NCBI RefSeq assembly: GCF_000699445.3
Contig: NC_067196.1
Span: 2,976,001 to 3,040,000, forward strand
Origin: Schistosoma haematobium
Lineage: Eukaryota > Platyhelminthes > Trematoda > Strigeidida > Schistosomatidae
Direction of reading: 5' to 3'
DNA: 64,000 nucleotides
Shown here: in pieces, positions 52,700-64,000 of the stretch
Position numbering within the stretch: position 1 is the stretch's first letter
Layout of the letters: the number at the start of each line of letters is the position of its first letter
Notes under the pieces: model-generated
The model's database searches: none
Told to the model about the DNA's origin: nothing
Seen by the model: only the letters and a program-made list of their open reading frames with translations
Translations under genes and position numbers: made by a program

Positions 52700-53420
52700 C
52701 TGAATCGATTATAGAGAGTTTCAATAAAATATCTGTGAAACAAGAAGACAAATTATCACCTAATATGGTTTCCATTTGATATTCACATATACATATGTAA
52801 TTTCGAAAATTTTCAGAGTTTCTTGGCCTATTCTATCAGTCCGAATACTCAAGTTTTACTGTACATAACCTAACTCTGGATCAAAACTTTTGATCGCATT
52901 TCGCGCACTCTCTGTAGAATTCCATAAGACGCATGGAATTAGTTGACTGATATCCGAAGCTGCTGGCTAGACATCTAAAACCTGTCGTCTGCAAGCCTTA
53001 TACACATCATCGTGTGAATATTATTCAGAATGCTGAGAGTACTCAACAAAATACTCAGTAAAAGTATTTGAAAGAAACCAGTTTTTGATCCGCAACAGAC
53101 TCTACTTTAGATGAAATGTCGGTCGCAAGTCCAGCGATTGATTGAGGGACAAACTCTCAAGAGCTTAATCATTAAAGCGATGCTGATCCAACAACTCAAG
53201 CTTCGTTACCAGCGATTAACATGCACATTCATAATAGCGCAAATCGCGATAATAAAATATAGTAATATGGCACGATTACTCATGTGATCGTTGAATGTCA
53301 AGGTGTAGTGATGCTCAAGGATTTACTTGTTCGTCGGAAAAACAATACGGTTAACGACAATCAATGTCAGATTACGAGTTTTCATATTATTACAGAGCGA
53401 TCTAATTTTGAACTGGCCTT
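52700..53420. repeat. Direct repeat, outer copy (right arm)
   Basis: Mirror of 30921-31640 and direct partner of 43010-43700. At two of the three sites where the left-arm copies differ, this copy matches the inner sequence. Confidence 0.85.
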
Positions 53421-53549
53421 CGTTAGTTCTCATAGATGGACGTTATCCGGAGCTGTTGGCTAGACATTTACAACCCATCAGCTGCAAGATTCGTCCATCT
53501 CGTTTTACTCCCGCCGTACGAATTAGAAATGTTGAATATTTCGTTCTTG

Positions 53550-54060
53550 TGGCATAAGTACGTTTCCTTCAGGTCATCAGAATACAATGATGTCTTTTCT
53601 AAGTTTCCTCAGCTACAGATGCTGTCAACGTATATTACGAATATAAGAGGTCCTGGTACAATCCCCTGAATAACCCCACTAGTTACTCCCTTAAGTGCTG
53701 ATGTGTTTGAATTCGGTAACAATCATTTAAGAATGATTTACGCCAGCATAGTAAAGGGCCATGTATTTCGTATATTTTATGATATATCATGCTGTGTGAT
53801 ACATCGCCGAATGACTTGATTATACCAGACGACTTTGTGCGACCGCCTTTTTAAAAACCACGTTGTGGTTTAGGAATAAGGTAATGAGTTGGAAAACAAC
53901 CTGAGATACCGTATATTACAGCCTCCATGTGTCATAGAATTGCTAAAATGATATGTATTGATCTGTAGTTAGTAGCGTCACTTCGGTCTTTAGTCTCATA
54001 CTGTGTGGTAATGTAGCCGTTCATCCAGTTATTCGGATGCACGCCTGGTCTGAGAATATA
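53550..54060 (-). mobile_element. CR1-like reverse transcriptase fossil (right arm)
   Basis: Mirror of 30280-30790 with the same motif order on minus. The overlapping plus-strand frames here are antisense shadows of it. Confidence 0.75.
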
Positions 54061-54959
54061 GCGCATACACCAAAAAGTATGTTAGGTGTATTATCGCCAC
54101 ATAACTAAGGAATATGAGGGTGAAACTGTCGGTTCATATACTTGTTGTAGTTGTACGACATTTTATAGCTTGACATATAGTCTTAGCATTGAACGATACG
54201 CCTGTGAATTTACTGGATGTAAGAGTTGTAATCTCTTGGTCAACAGATTGCTCATCATTAAATCCTGGTAGAGTGTTACTAAGTATTCTACATATTATAA
54301 TGTTTATTTTTCGTTCATCGATCACCTCGATAATCGTTATTATAATAATATCGAAGGTGTTCGAAATCAGAAGTCAAGAATTCAGTTAGAATCTGTCATG
54401 TGATCTAATGATGATAACAGTACAAAGAAAAAGATAAATTGATACTATTCAAATAACGCTGTATTTTAAGTAAGTTAATCAATGAGCTCAACCAAGATTA
54501 CCCGATATTGAAATCCTTTATTGGATAGATGCTCTACTATTTTCCCTGAGTAGGTTTACATCATGTTCTGCCGGATGAGTAATGCATGCATTTATTTGTA
54601 AGTTATGTTAGACCACTTATGACAGAGCTACATCCAGGGGCGGGAAAATTCCTTTTTCTTTTATTCTCAACACGTCTATTCTACATTTCTACTGAATATA
54701 CTATATGGTAGTAATATATAACAAACACCAGAAGCCATAGGTATACATAACATCAATATTCAGATTTTAAATTAAAATTGGATTTCTTCCTAGATATCGT
54801 TACATGGTTGAAAACCTTTCTTTTGGATGCTTCCGACTTTTCATAACTTTGGTTAGAACTAACACAATTACCGAATATTGCATTACAAAATGAACTCATC
54901 ACATTTTTGTTCCCTCTTTCGTTAATGTAACATTTATACAGACAAAGATTGATAGTAGA

Positions 54960-55110
54960 ATCGACGACTTACATTTTGCCCTATTTGTGACTTATAAGCT
55001 GGAAATACTTGCATCCCAGAGCTGATGTTTATTCCAGGACTTGAACCTTGTTTCTTTCGCGTCAAATGCCATCACATTATACACTTAGCTACTAAGTCCT
55101 GATAACCACC
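54960..55110 (-). repeat. tRNA-like SINE fossil (right arm, outer)
   Basis: Mirror of 29230-29380, with the B box at 55037-55047 on minus. Confidence 0.6.
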
Positions 55111-55907
55111 TGTTTGAACATTGGAGTGAAGCTTAAATTCACTTGGTATTGCTTACTTCAATCTTTTCATTGTTGTTTAGGACTATAATCAGTCAGTCTT
55201 TCATCGGCATAGGTGCATACTCTGCGGACTGCTTCGATTTGACCTCAATTTACAAGCATTTTAAGTAAAAAACGAAACTTGAGTCCTCCATCCTACTAAC
55301 TGCCACTATACATCTTTCGCTAGAATTCCCCATCTATGTTGTCAGGTCATTTGAACTGTCATCTTATTTCTTTCTATCGCTCATTGCGTAAGGTCCTTTA
55401 AGTTCCCACGTTTTACATGAACTAAATTTACTTTAACTCTGCATCTTTTAGAGGTATTGCGGTCCCAAATCTGAGTGAGGGTGGAGGGTTGCGAAATTGG
55501 TCAATAACTCAATTCCGTAGAAAGAAGTCTTGTTAAGAAAATGCCAATCAGAATAGACGAATTAAATGAGTAAATTTGCGTTGTTCTAGTTCATAATTAA
55601 CAATGGCTGCAAGCATATTAATTCACTCTTCTTTTGATTGTTTTTCTTTCACTGACTAGGATTGTGTATTGAAGTACTTTCCTGTGTTCTAACGAAATCA
55701 AACATTTCCTTATGAACAATCTGTAGGTGATCTATCCAGAAAAAGATAGAGTAACATTTATTTTTCACACTTTGTAATTCCACACATCATTCATCAACTT
55801 GTCTTTTTAATGTCATTTTTATCTGACTACAGATTGAATGATTGAGCGGTAATATGGCCAACATGTATAGCATTGGGCTATGTGCTTCGTTGGATGCTAC
55901 TGGATGA

Positions 55908-56450
55908 TCAATAGGAAACCGTTTCAGCAATTTCAGTCATGAAGATGTCAACACAAACACACTCTTCAAGCATCAAGCATTTGTCAATGTCGCGCAACGA
56001 ATCTCGACAATAGTAAATTTGATTTATGTCGCACTCCGAAACAGTAGACAGATAACTGCTATTAACATAGTTGACTTGTGGTGTGAGCTTCTTATATTGA
56101 TATGAGTAGTATAAAACGTGCGTTAAAAGTACGTGATGTCTGGCAGCAGAAAATGGGGAAGATGAAGAAAGGAAGAGCGAGAACACAACGGAATTTGTAA
56201 GAAAACGCATGAACAATGGAATGGGAGTCAATGGATTGGTGTTTGCAACAGAAACAGTCCAGTTTGGTTTGATGCATGAATATTTTGCAAATTGACAATT
56301 TACTATATGGTATTCAGACTTTATTGAGATAGTCTGTAATTGTTGTGTTAAATACATTCGATTGTCCCCACTCGTGTTCTGTTCACTACAGACTGACTTC
56401 TTGAAGATTAAATCGTGCTTGTGTGCGGCTTTCATCTCTGATGTCAACAA
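55908..56450 (-). other. 180-codon ORF in the right P2 arm
   Basis: Mirror of 27890-28432, differing at one codon by eye (Thr for Ser) in this frame. The plus strand here carries the acidic frame that may be the original coding sense. Confidence 0.3.
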
Positions 56451-57155
56451 CGCGATAGTGCAAAGTTTACATGTAGGCCTTCTGAGGCTTCTTAACCGAT
56501 GTTATGTTCGAGTTGGTTTTTGGATTTTAACTCAACCAATTTCACGAGTATGAATTTGTGGGTCCTGCAACGATTTTGTTTGAACATACAAGGTCGCAAT
56601 AAGACGTTGAAATGTTTTAGCAATATCACTCAGCTAGTTTTGGCTCGTGGTTCCATATTTTCATGAAATTAAACGTCTGGGTTTGTATGCTGATGATACG
56701 AATCAGGACTACAAGATGATCTTCTGTGAATGCCTCCATCTAGAAACGTTCAAATTCGCGGTTTAAGATGGTTACACGCGTAAGCAATTCAGCGTTCGCA
56801 TTCATCAACACCTTCAAACATCGATAATGTGTGCTTAAAAGTGTTGTCTTAATGACTGGACAGTTTGAACAAACGAGCGTTTATGCGAGTTTTGTAGAAA
56901 TAGCAAATATCGGCGTCTGAATACGTCAATTTGTCTCGATTTATGAAGTAGCGGCTATACCTGCATTGGAACACATTAATTGGCAAAATCAGAGTTAAAT
57001 AGATTCTCTTCACGCCAAATTTAAGTATCAAAATGGACATCAGCATCACAATCGCGATGAAAATCAATAATACTGTTTACGACGCCATTAAATGACAGAG
57101 TGGAAATAGAAATGGACGGGCAAATCTGAGAAGTAGGTGCATTTTCATATCTGTC

Positions 57156-57890
57156 AGGATCTGGATAAGTTGTAGTTGCTGTTGCGACAGCTATTGCTCT
57201 ACAACTACATGACCTAAGCTTGCTCCTGGTTCGTTATTATTTCTGTGTTCGACAAACAAATAAGAGTATCTGTAGTAGCTCGACCGGCTTTAAAAAACCG
57301 CTTAGCTTATTCCTGTTATTGCGTTGATAATTTTAGTTCCGTTTGTTTGTTCAAGGTGATATCTTCATTTCTCAAACTTAGCAGTATATGTGTATTCATC
57401 TTATCCACTGTCCTTATCACTACGTACATCAATGGTCGTCGTTCCCGAATATTACAAACACATTTGACTACTAATAAATTGATTAAACTAGTAGTGCATC
57501 TGTTTGCTGCCTGTACACTCTCATGAATGTTTCAAATGAACACTTCCGAAACACTTTTCCATAAAACTTCTCTATTACCATTAATACTAACGATAACTAA
57601 CTAAAGCTTATCTCCCTCAACACACCATTGATTCGACGGAACCCGTTAGACAATTGTGACCATCGCCTATAAAAATGTCCACATTTTCAACTATTCAACA
57701 ATCTACGAAAAAGTGAAAATATCTGCCGTTTCATAAAAAGCTCAGATGCAAAAATGTAATGTGTGATAAGATGTGACTTATCAACTGTAGATTCATCAAA
57801 AACAATAGTGTGGCCCTCTCCCAATATTTCATATTATTTGACATACTTAACAATCATAGATTCTTATACTTGTCAATCATTGTATTGACT
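57156..57890 (+). repeat. Diverged array flank outside P2
   Basis: Outside the arm, yet 57.44-57.9 kb aligns with 4.84-5.35 kb in the same orientation, so it is older array material. The frame at 57245-57526 is not supported by the aligned copy. Confidence 0.55.
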
Positions 57891-58270
57891 ATTACTAACG
57901 ATTGCGTTATTTTTGATACAATATGAAATTTTCAGTAAAAATAATTTTTGTTGTGTGTCCGTTTCTTATTTCCTGATCGATATTGACGATGGATATTCAT
58001 TGATCGTCAATTAGATGTCAGAAGTTCAAGAATTGACAACTGAATAATGCAAATTCATTTCTATTTACATTGTCAGCAACCATGTTATTTCTAGTTGAAT
58101 ATTGTGTAACTTGTACAACGAGAAGTCGTTAACTTGTCACAAACGCACATGAATAGGTTGGTGGCTAATAGACATAATGATGTATTAAAACAAACATACA
58201 CAGATAACTTGTTAAAATAGCTAGATAGCAAAAACAGGTAGCCCAGATATTCCAGAGTCAGTATCGTTCT
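57890..58270 (-). pseudogene. Decayed copy of the 93-codon ORF element
   Basis: The minus strand aligns over most of the element: GGGCTACCTGTTTTTGCTAT upstream, ATTATGTCTATTAGCC at the start codon, ATATCGATCAGGAAATAAGA in the Arg/Lys-rich part, and ATTGTATCAAAAATAA near the end. Frameshifts and stops break the frame. Confidence 0.65.
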
Positions 58271-58920
58271 TTTCAACCAATGGATGAAATTAGTTAGAAT
58301 TATTCATTTTACTTGACACAAAAACCAGTGTTGGAGCGCTCATAATTAGTGTAATTTGTTATGTGATGTACATGTTTTAAGTGTGTACTTAAAAGTAATG
58401 TATGAAATTATTCAATGATTATTTTATTGAACTTTCAACTATGGATTTTGATAATAGCGTTATAGCCAGACGAGGATTATAAATGGTGACTTTTGGGATC
58501 TATTTATGAACAAATACGATATATATATTTGTTGTATAATTGTTAAGCAGCTATACTAGGCATATTCATGTTGCCATTAGTATAAGCTGTATTTCGACCC
58601 ACAGACTATTCGTATACAATTTACCGTTCTTCAGTTATCCCCAGTCCATTTGATTTTAATGTGATTGCATTCAATGAGTCCGATTGGAAATTTGTAACAA
58701 AATGTTCGATCTTCACGTCATTATAAATGTTGTGTTAATACAGCGTAAACACTAGGTAACTTATAAAAATTCACAAATTTAGACAAATTAGATGTGTATT
58801 TGTATTCGAGGGTTTGTCAATGATGAAGGATAATTTTGTAAAAGCATAATAACCACCTGGGTGACGAGTTTCATCTGTGGCTCCTCATACACGTTCTCGC
58901 ATGTGAGACTCTAGACGAGA
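58271..58920. other. No recognised feature
   Basis: AT-rich sequence between the array and the RTE-like element, with no supported coding region. Confidence 0.35.
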
Positions 58921-58924
58921 ATAT

Positions 58925-61030
58925 TCGGTGTTGCAAATTCAAACGCGAACGAAGAGACTGAATACACTGAAACAAACAAGCAAGTAAAGAGGAGCTTTTA
59001 AGCCGAAAAGCAGAAATACGTGGAAGAACAATGATCGACAGCAGAAGAAGCTGAAGGAAAAGGAAATATGAAACTGCTCTATGACTTAGCTAAGAAAGTG
59101 GCAGAGAAATATGGTAAATCAGAGAGACAGATCGAGAATAAGGAAGGCATAGCATTTACAAGAGTTCAAGGTCAGCGGAACGTTTGAGTAGACCATTTTG
59201 TTGAATCCAACGGACATCAAAGCACTGCATACAGACATTCCTATTGATATTCCTCTGTGGGTGATTAAAATAATCAGGATGGCCATCGGACACATCTAGA
59301 GGGGGAAAGCAGATGGACCTGAAAATATACCAGGCGAAGCGCTTATGTCAGACATAGAAGTAACCTTGAACATTTTCCACGTTCTGTTCAGGGAGATTTC
59401 GGAGGAGGGACAAGCGCCATCAACACTGAAAGAACAGTATCTCATCAAAATGTCAAGGAAAGGAGATCTGAGCAAATACGAGAACTACAGAAATATCACA
59501 CTACAGTCGATAAGAGGAAATTTTTAAAAACGTGTTGCTGAAACTAATGAAAGATTCGTCAGACGCTCAGCTTTGAGATTTGCATACTGGATTCCGTAAG
59601 GATTAGGGCTATTTGAATTACAGTACAAGTTAAGAATTCTAGAAATAACGTAATCGGATGAAGAAGTTGTAGATAAGCACGAAAGAATGTACTGTATTTG
59701 GAATTCGAAATTAGGCATTCAACCAGTACAAATTAATCTTTAGTTCATTCAAACCACACAATTCTGTGATGATCAGTCGTGCACAGACCAAACAGCAACA
59801 CCACAGATAATCGTTGAACAGTCGATTAAATGGAACTCGTAATTATACATCAATTTTCTTTATTATAAAGAAAACATTTGACAGCGTCGATAGAAGGACG
59901 TTATGAAACTTACTAAACAGTTTGGTATATCTTGAAAGATCGTCAACATCATAAAGAATTCATACGACGGGCTGCAGCCCAAAGCGGTGCATGAAGGACA
60001 GCTGATAGACGAATTCCAAGTAACATCCGGAGTAAGGCAAGCCTGCTTAATCTCTCTCTTTCTTTTTTCTGGTGGTTTACCGGATCATGAAGTCCTCGAC
60101 ATCTGCGAGGAAACTTGGAATACAATGTGCAATTTGGAATCAATTAGAAGATGCGACCTTCCCAGATGACCTAGCTCTTCTATCCCATACAAGCGAACAA
60201 ATGCAGATGAAGACAACTAGTGTAGCAGCATCCTCTGCAGCAATAGCCCTCTCACATACACAAGAGAAAAACCATGATCCCTAAATAAAACATGGAGAGC
60301 GCCAACTCAACCTCACTTGATGGAGGTGCAGAGTGGTGTCGAGTTGAGATTGACTATGAACACCACTACCAAAAAGCACGTGCCAAAATATCCATAAAAT
60401 CCCCAGGAAGCCAAATATCAGAAGGCAGTTAATGGACCAAATCGAGATATATTCGCTGGCGATCTCGTGGTATCGAAATGATACCGAGATCGTGCCAGAA
60501 TACAAGCTTGGTTACAGGACGTAAGCAAATTCGCGCGAGTTCACAATCAAAGTGTAAGAATAATAATGGAAGCACAATATAGCTGTCATTAGCACAGTTA
60601 AACAAGGAGCATATTAAGCAAGCACAGGTACAATTGGTTATTATAATAATAATTGTTTTCATTAAACCAATCGTGTTCTCGCGATAAAAATGAGTCACTA
60701 CAGAGGAACTCTGGAAGAGTTGGAAGCATTCACGTATCTGGATAGCATCATCGATGAACGAGGAGAATCTGATGCAGACGTAAAGGCGAGAACAGAATTC
60801 CTACATTTGATGAACTTACGAAACTCAAAACAACTCTCAACCAACATCAAAGTCAGAATCTTCAATACGAACGCCAAGAGAGTCCTACTGTAAAGAGCTG
60901 AAAATAAGAGTACAACCACAATCATCATCAAAATGGTGCAAGGATTTATGAACAAATGTCTGTGTAAGATAATGGCCTCTTGCACAGCGTGCATATTTGT
61001 TGAACCAAAATCTTTTGAAAGCACTATGCA
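58925..61030 (+). mobile_element. RTE-like non-LTR retrotransposon, 5'-truncated and degenerate
   Basis: Plus-strand fragments in RT order: LYDLAKKVAEKYGKSERQIE, GKADGPENIPGEAL, MSDIEVTLNIFHVLFREISE, KGDLSKYENYRNITLQS, KTFDSVDRR, GVRQACLISLFLF (B motif), DDLALLSHT (C motif), then FTYLDSIIDERGESDADVKA and LSTNIKVRIFNTN. This is the schistosome SR2/RTE-type pattern. No endonuclease domain is seen upstream, so the 5' part is missing. Frameshifts and stops are frequent. Confidence 0.88.
60285..60690. repeat. Probable nested insertion in the RTE-like element
   Basis: RT homology stops after LSHTQEKNHDP and resumes at EELEAFTYLDSI, with about 400 bases between where family members have only about 15-20 residues. 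The block ends in TTATTATAATAATAATTG and CTCGCGATAAAAATG. The element class and exact ends are unresolved. Confidence 0.45.
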
Positions 61031-61141
61031 ATAAACTCACGGTCTCAGATTCGATGGTTGTACTTGTGATTTAAGAAGGAATAAAGATACTCCTTGAGAT
61101 TTCTAATCAGGATGGTCAATTAATAGAGCTTATATCGACAC

Positions 61142-61501
61142 GTGGATACTAATTTCGACCATACCAGTAATCATCAGTCTATCACATGGTTATCCTTTGT
61201 TCAACCATTGACAATAACTCGGTTGGTTTTACTAACTGAAGATCCTTGGTCGAGATTACAATCTTTAGCCAGCTTATGTGATGTATGTCATGGTTTAAGA
61301 AGTGGAGTATTAGTATATAATGTGTTTCCTTACACACTTCATGCAGACCACGACGTAACGTTGGTTGTACAGCATTTAGTGTTCAATAGTGCCTACAGCC
61401 ATTTTTATTCAATACTTCTAAGATAGTCATCTAGACGATCCACATCAGGAATTCTTTGTTGAAGCAGATGCATCATTCGAAAAATGGTCGTTTGTTGTAT
61501 G
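61142..61501 (+). pseudogene. Gamma-tubulin complex component (GCP3-like) fragment 1
   Basis: Matches the N-terminal Spc97/Spc98 (grip1) region of GCP3-type proteins: TRLVLLTEDPWSRLQSLASL, CDVCHGLRSGVL, VVQHLVFN. After a frameshift it continues DDPHQEFFVEADASFEKW up to GTAAGT at 61502. These proteins bind gamma-tubulin and nucleate microtubules. The retained donor suggests a genomic fragment, not a retrocopy. The stop near 61424 and the frameshift make it non-functional as written. It could be GCP2, but the second fragment favours GCP3. Confidence 0.72.
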
Positions 61502-61799
61502 GTAAGTATAACCTACTATGGTATGATATGATTTCAAGGTTTATCACATCAAAATAAGCTTATATGATTGTTGTCATCAGTAAATTGATCGCCCTTTTAA
61601 TTTATATTTGTGGCAAACACAAAGCGTTAAAAATCGTGAATTTATTCACCTTTCACACTGGGAAAAGGTTAAATCAAGAATGGATCAACATTTGTATCAA
61701 TAATTTGATGAAAATAGTCAAAATTTTTTAGAAACATTGCCATGACGCTATAGCTGTTTCCATCTTTCAAGAGCCACAAAACAATTTTCAATTTTAGGA

Positions 61800-62080
61800 C
61801 AAGGGGATTCGAATTTAAATAAACCATGTTCACGAAGACTGATTAGTCGAATAGGTGGTATACACGATTCTAATTCACAGTATAAGTAACAGGAAATCCC
61901 TCGACGTCTCGATATTCATTTAGTGGATATATCAGCTAGTCAAGATACTGGATGAGATATATTTTCGTTCGATTATCATGTCTATGTTGGATTAGCTACA
62001 ATATTTACTGATAGTTGTCGTTTGTCGCATCTATTATCATTTAAAGCTTCTTATCAAATGTCTTTATAAGATGTCTATTA
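61800..62080 (+). pseudogene. Gamma-tubulin complex component (GCP3-like) fragment 2
   Basis: SRLISRIGGIHDSNSQYK, stop, QEIPRRLDIHLVDISASQDT, then stop (TGA where Trp is expected), DIFSFDYHVYVGLATIFTDS. This is the GCP3 segment RRLDxRL...DTGWDxFSLDYHV...ATxFT. About 270 residues of the family sequence between fragments 1 and 2 are not found, so exons were lost. Confidence 0.75.
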
Positions 62081-63500
62081 GATGCTGAATGGTGTTAAAT
62101 TCTTGGTCAATTACGCGCAAAAATTATTAAACTCTTATACTATAATTAGTTACATAAAGACTTTCAATACAACTGCTATTCATGAGAATGGTGAGCGTGA
62201 GATAAATGCATCAGAAACGTACGTAACGTTTGTTTATTAGAAGGAACAGACGAATGAGTAGTAGGGTGAAGAAAGATTTTTCAGTGTGACTGTGGATAGA
62301 GCAAGTTGTACCATTGTCGCATCTGAATGTCTTTACTCTAAATATATAATCAGTAAGAGTAAGGACAGAGAAACTCTCTCTGGGAGGGGCCGGTGTTATT
62401 GGTTAAGCTTTGGCTTACTGATAAAATGTTACCAAGTTTAGACACAGCTAACAGCTGTGTTTTGCACTATCGGAGTCTTTTTATTTCAGACAAAAAGACG
62501 CGGTAAACGCCATCGACACCTTTCGAATTGAGGTTTATAACAAATTTATGTACACCATTTAATGAACAACCTCAATTTTAGACAAATCATTGCTTTGTGA
62601 ACTTCGATTTTTCATGCATCTCAAATGGGTAACCTGCAAATTTCGACAGATTTATCATATTTATATTCACACTTCTGTTTTCAAAAGTTTTTGTTTGACT
62701 TATTCTCCATCGTTATGCGATTTACCGTTATTGGCTTATTACCGAATTTTCAGTTATCATATCTCGCACACAGACACTGTTGGCTAGGTCTTGTGTAATG
62801 ATGACTATTTTTCTTTTATGGTATGATACAGTCTGTTCTGCATGTGTATATAGCACAATTGTCTAAAACGTACCATTCATACAGCTAACGTTTGTGCCCT
62901 AAACTCAACAGACTGAGTTAGCCGAAACATAATTATTTTGAGCACCAATTAGGACTCATAGTTTACCCTCGTTGGCCGCTCGTGCTGTTTAACATGATTA
63001 TTTGTAACAACGATCACTCATTACTCCTACTACACCAAAAAACTGCAACAATGCATTGTTAGTATCAAGGCACTTTGTTGGAAACGTGGCATTTATATAA
63101 AACGTTCGAGTAATATTTAAAAGGGATAATACCCCTAACTCATGTTCTGAAAAGTCGGAAAAAAATGAAGATTTCACAAATGCAATAAAAATGATCTTGG
63201 TGGTCTTGCATTTGTATTCCTACACGAGACAATGTGTTTTAGGTGTTCTTTAAGCTTAATGCTTCAGGCTAGGCTATTTCTTTTACTAGTCTACATATGT
63301 ACTGTATGCAGTATAAGCTATATTGCTATGAAGAGCAGAAGGTCTCAAATGAGACTGGAAGTTTGCCATCGATATTGTGGAAGGTTTGGCAATAGTTTGG
63401 CAAGTATTTCTGACTGTTCATTCACAAAATTGGTTTGCTGGTTAACTGATTTCATTCTCACTGGTGGTTACTTTTCAGTGCCCTCGATGGCCATTGCCAA
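62081..63500. other. No recognised gene
   Basis: Short frames at 62590-62787 and 63232-63513 have no recognisable domain; the latter overlaps the gag fossil on the other strand. Confidence 0.35.
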
Positions 63501-64000
63501 TGGGACAAGGTAAGGCATATCATCATTGCCAACATTAATGGATTTGACTACCATGTAAGCGGAATAAACTGTAGTATTACAAACTGACTGAATGTGTCCA
63601 ACCTCACCACATTTAAAACATTCAAAAGTACGAAAAACAAATGAAATAAATGAGTAGAACCTGCCACAGGACTAACATTGACCAAACACGTACCCGTCCT
63701 CGTGAACTGCATAGCGAACCCTCAGTGAATTATTTGCATAAGCTTTAGTACTCATTGGATTAAAATGACGTAGTCTAGAACAAGTTATTTGAGAGTTGCG
63801 TAATCGAGCGAAATAGACTTTTCTGGTAAATCAGGAGTATTTATTAAGCTGTTTTCTGTTTTACGATGAATGTAAGGAAACCTACCACAATGTTAACATA
63901 CATAACATGCTCCAAAACCGTAGCCCAGGTTCTGGACATTTCAAAGTAATCCTCAAAAGCAAGTGGTGACGGTGACGGCAAACGTAGTTTGCGAATAGTT
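63500..64000 (-). mobile_element. Retroelement gag remnant with CCHC zinc knuckle
   Basis: On minus, CFKCGEVGHIQSVC (63579-63620) fits CX2CX4HX4C exactly, followed by NTTVYSAYMVVKSINVGNDD. This resembles the nucleocapsid part of schistosome gypsy-type LTR elements. Upstream gag-like sequence (LRITLKCPEPG and others) is frameshifted and runs off the right edge. No protease or RT is inside the window. Confidence 0.75.

Larger units (their letters stand above)
42891..57030. repeat. Large palindrome P2, right arm
   Basis: Reverse complement of 27310-41448. Inner edge at 42891-42900 (AGTCTGTGT side). Outer edge near 57030, with a loosely matching tail to about 57155. It contains copy D, a 93-codon ORF, SINE and CR1 fossils, and both direct-repeat boundaries. 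Confidence 0.95.

Noticed and set aside
54086..54271. 61-codon ORF with Cys pairs resembling a small secreted protein
   Set aside because: It is antisense to the region just upstream of the CR1-like RT fossil, and it overlaps other frames with equal openness.
1..64000. Bacterial-type features (operons, CRISPR, Shine-Dalgarno sites)
   Set aside because: Spliced genes, TATA promoters and metazoan retroelements show eukaryotic nuclear DNA; no regularly spaced short repeats were seen.

Overview
The window looks like a trematode (Schistosoma-type) nuclear genome. It is AT-rich, has spliced genes with very small exons, and carries fossils of schistosome-like retroelements: Penelope-like, CR1-like and RTE-like reverse transcriptases, a CCHC gag, and tRNA-like SINEs with hammerhead-ribozyme remains. 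Its main content is an array of degenerate copies of one gene, a secreted T2-family ribonuclease resembling the schistosome egg RNase omega-1. I reconstructed a nine-exon structure with identical exon phases in three copies: an 11-nt coding first exon, a signal-peptide exon, a CAS I exon (FTIHGLW-type), three middle exons including CAS II (KHEFNKHG-type), and three C-terminal exons. No copy in the window is intact as written.

Layout. 1-1821 holds copy A (minus, exons 4 to 1, running off the left edge). 1677-8273 is a small palindrome (P1): arms of about 1.4 kb are nearly identical and carry outward-facing T2 promoters, with a 3.8-kb spacer of diverged unit fragments. 8274-9410 is an inverted fragment (E) with only exon 6 left. 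9641-15717 is copy B (plus, all nine exons, with stops and broken splice sites), followed by its 3' flank and a truncated next unit ending near 18505. 18506-27186 is unlike the array and holds a Penelope-like element and unrecognised sequence.

27.3-57.0 kb is a large palindrome (P2): two arms of about 14.1 kb that differ only occasionally by eye, around a 1.44-kb spacer. Each arm carries a full nine-exon T2 copy (C on minus, D on plus, head to head with divergent promoters), an intact 93-codon ORF of unknown function, a CR1-like RT fossil, SINE fossils, and two direct copies of a unit boundary 9.7 kb apart. The frame breaks in C and D all lie in or beside A-runs, and the two arms differ in length at two of them, so their pseudogene status partly depends on consensus accuracy.

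57.1-58.3 kb is diverged array flank. 58.9-61.0 kb is a 5'-truncated RTE-like element with an apparent nested insertion. 61.1-62.1 kb holds two fragments of a gamma-tubulin complex component (GCP3-like). 63.5-64 kb is a retroelement gag remnant with a CCHC knuckle.

How it fits together (inference): an ancestral unit of about 8-10 kb (promoter, T2 gene, 3' flank) was multiplied in direct and inverted orientation. Young inverted pairs are kept alike by recombination or gene conversion, while older units decayed and collected retroelements. One promoter copy in P1 now points into an inverted exon 6, so it could make RNA antisense to T2 transcripts.
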